Of a stretch of 64,000 nt of DNA, positions 63,563 to 64,000 are shown piece by piece; the first letter of the stretch is position 1; the number at the start of each line of letters is the position of its first letter. Under the pieces are notes generated by a model. The model was not told the DNA's origin. It searched no databases and worked only from the letters and a program-made list of their open reading frames with translations. The position numbers and the translations under genes were made by a program. The DNA comes from an uncultured Winogradskyella sp. (GTDB lineage Bacteria; Bacteroidota; Bacteroidia; Flavobacteriales; Flavobacteriaceae), in contig NZ_CANLYI010000003.1 of assembly GCF_947495255.1 (NCBI RefSeq), positions 186,001 through 250,000 of the forward strand. Direction: 5' to 3'.

Positions 63563-63605
63563 CAAATATATAAAATGTTTAACTATTTATAATAAATGTT
63601 AAACA
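63563..63605. promoter_or_regulatory. -7 box and 30-base palindrome upstream of the 143-residue protein
   Basis: TATATTTG on the minus strand (63570-63563) is a -7 box. Upstream lies an imperfect palindrome (63576-63605) with outer arms TGTTTAAC and GTTAAACA and inner ATTTAT/ATAAAT. No good -33 box is at the usual distance; the palindrome occupies it. This suggests activator or repressor binding at that place. Confidence 0.5.
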
Positions 63606-63657
63606 AAAATTAACAGATAATTATGACTATGGAATTTGTTGTGTATTGGAATAAAAA

Positions 63658-64000
63658 TCAATCACTTCTGAACATACGCTTCCTATCTTGTAAAGTATGT
63701 CGTTTTAATATTCTGAAACTTTCACTGATGACTTCTGTATCTTTTTTCATGTTCCAAAGAATATCACTAGCACGTTTACGATTTTCCTTTATGTCTACTA
63801 TTGGCATTGGATAATCTTCACCAAGTTTAAAGTTGTAAAAACCCTGTTCTAGTTCTGTCATTAAATAAGGTTCATGGATAAAAGTTGTATCTAAATGTGC
63901 TAATTCTGGAACCCATTTTTTAATGAATAAGGCATCTGGATCGTGTTTTAATCCATTAACTGTAGGATTGTAAATTCTTAAGTTATTAATACCAGTTTCG
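63658..64000 (-). CDS. Photolyase/cryptochrome family protein, 5' part beyond the window
   Basis: The last 113 residues of a photolyase-family protein. The frame enters at 63999 as ETGINNLRIYNPTVNGLK, which is the [Y/F]NP region of the FAD domain, followed by IKKWVPELAHLDTTFIHEPYLM. It ends in a Lys/Arg-rich tail with MFRSD. The first part lies beyond 64000. The C-terminus is unlike the phrB copy at 58154, so it is a distinct subgroup (probably cryptochrome-like or a class with Fe-S; not decidable here). Confidence 0.88.
   Translation of the reverse strand, partial: ETGINNLRIYNPTVNGLKHDPDALFIKKWVPELAHLDTTFIHEPYLMTELEQGFYNFKLGEDYPMPIVDIKENRKRASDILWNMKKDTEVISESFRILKRHTLQDRKRMFRSD

Overview
The window looks like chromosomal DNA from a marine-type member of the Flavobacteriaceae (phylum Bacteroidota). 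The evidence is AT-rich sequence, promoters of the Bacteroidota form (TTG about 19-20 bases before TAnnTTTG), weak or absent Shine-Dalgarno sequences, several TTG start codons, four type IX secretion (T9SS) cargo proteins with C-terminal sorting domains, many lipoproteins, and families typical of the group (DUF4290, DUF4421, Lacal_2735, START-like, TIGR03643). I see no prophage, insertion sequence, CRISPR array or conjugative element. Most of the window is an ordinary core genome with small accessory modules.

Layout. 1-3810: a minus-strand module of a TetR regulator, a Tat-exported HAD dehalogenase, an SDR oxidoreductase and a peroxiredoxin-like lipoprotein, with matching palindromes before the regulator and before the enzyme genes. 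3870-9190: an esterase-like lipoprotein, a membrane protein plus XRE regulator pair behind tandem operators, a sirtuin, TrmH, and a DUF2314 protein. 9293-11440: a DEAD-box RNA helicase with an RGG-like tail and a structured 5' leader. 11613-15223: a lipoprotein, an FG-GAP T9SS protein, and a second TetR module controlling an AhpD-like protein. 15264-19942: RdgB, a DUF4421 porin-like protein, HPF, RlmH, NadC and a YihY/BrkB membrane protein. 19935-25102: a LytS/LytTR two-component pair divergent from a four-gene cluster of exported proteins. 25149-30188: a DUF2147 protein, PriA, an orphan LytTR regulator and the rpsF-rpsR-rplI operon.

30233-34991: a GDPD lipoprotein, a DUF6495 protein, a MacB/FtsX permease and a histidyl-tRNA synthetase with an unusual insertion of about 115 residues; several REP-like repeats lie between these genes. 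35201-44906: a surface-protein region with a 1646-residue T9SS protein, a T9SS protein, a protein with a C1q-like C-terminus, and long gene-poor spacers, one holding a 48-codon ORF. 45067-53965: elongator tRNA-Met, a START-like protein, a class IV aminotransferase, YqgE, HU, Fmt, RecQ, an NTPase/kinase, DUF493, DUF4290, and MurA with Asp at the usual catalytic Cys position. 54179-57433: a T9SS type-B protein.

57625-64000: a minus-strand run with a NTF2-like protein followed by a tight set (photolyase, SRPBCC, TspO, Lacal_2735, glutathione peroxidase, SDR, a 75-residue protein, FolE, TIGR03643, a 143-residue protein and a second photolyase/cryptochrome that runs off the window). By content this is a light and photo-oxidative stress cluster. 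It is the most system-like locus in the window, and it includes two proteins I cannot assign.
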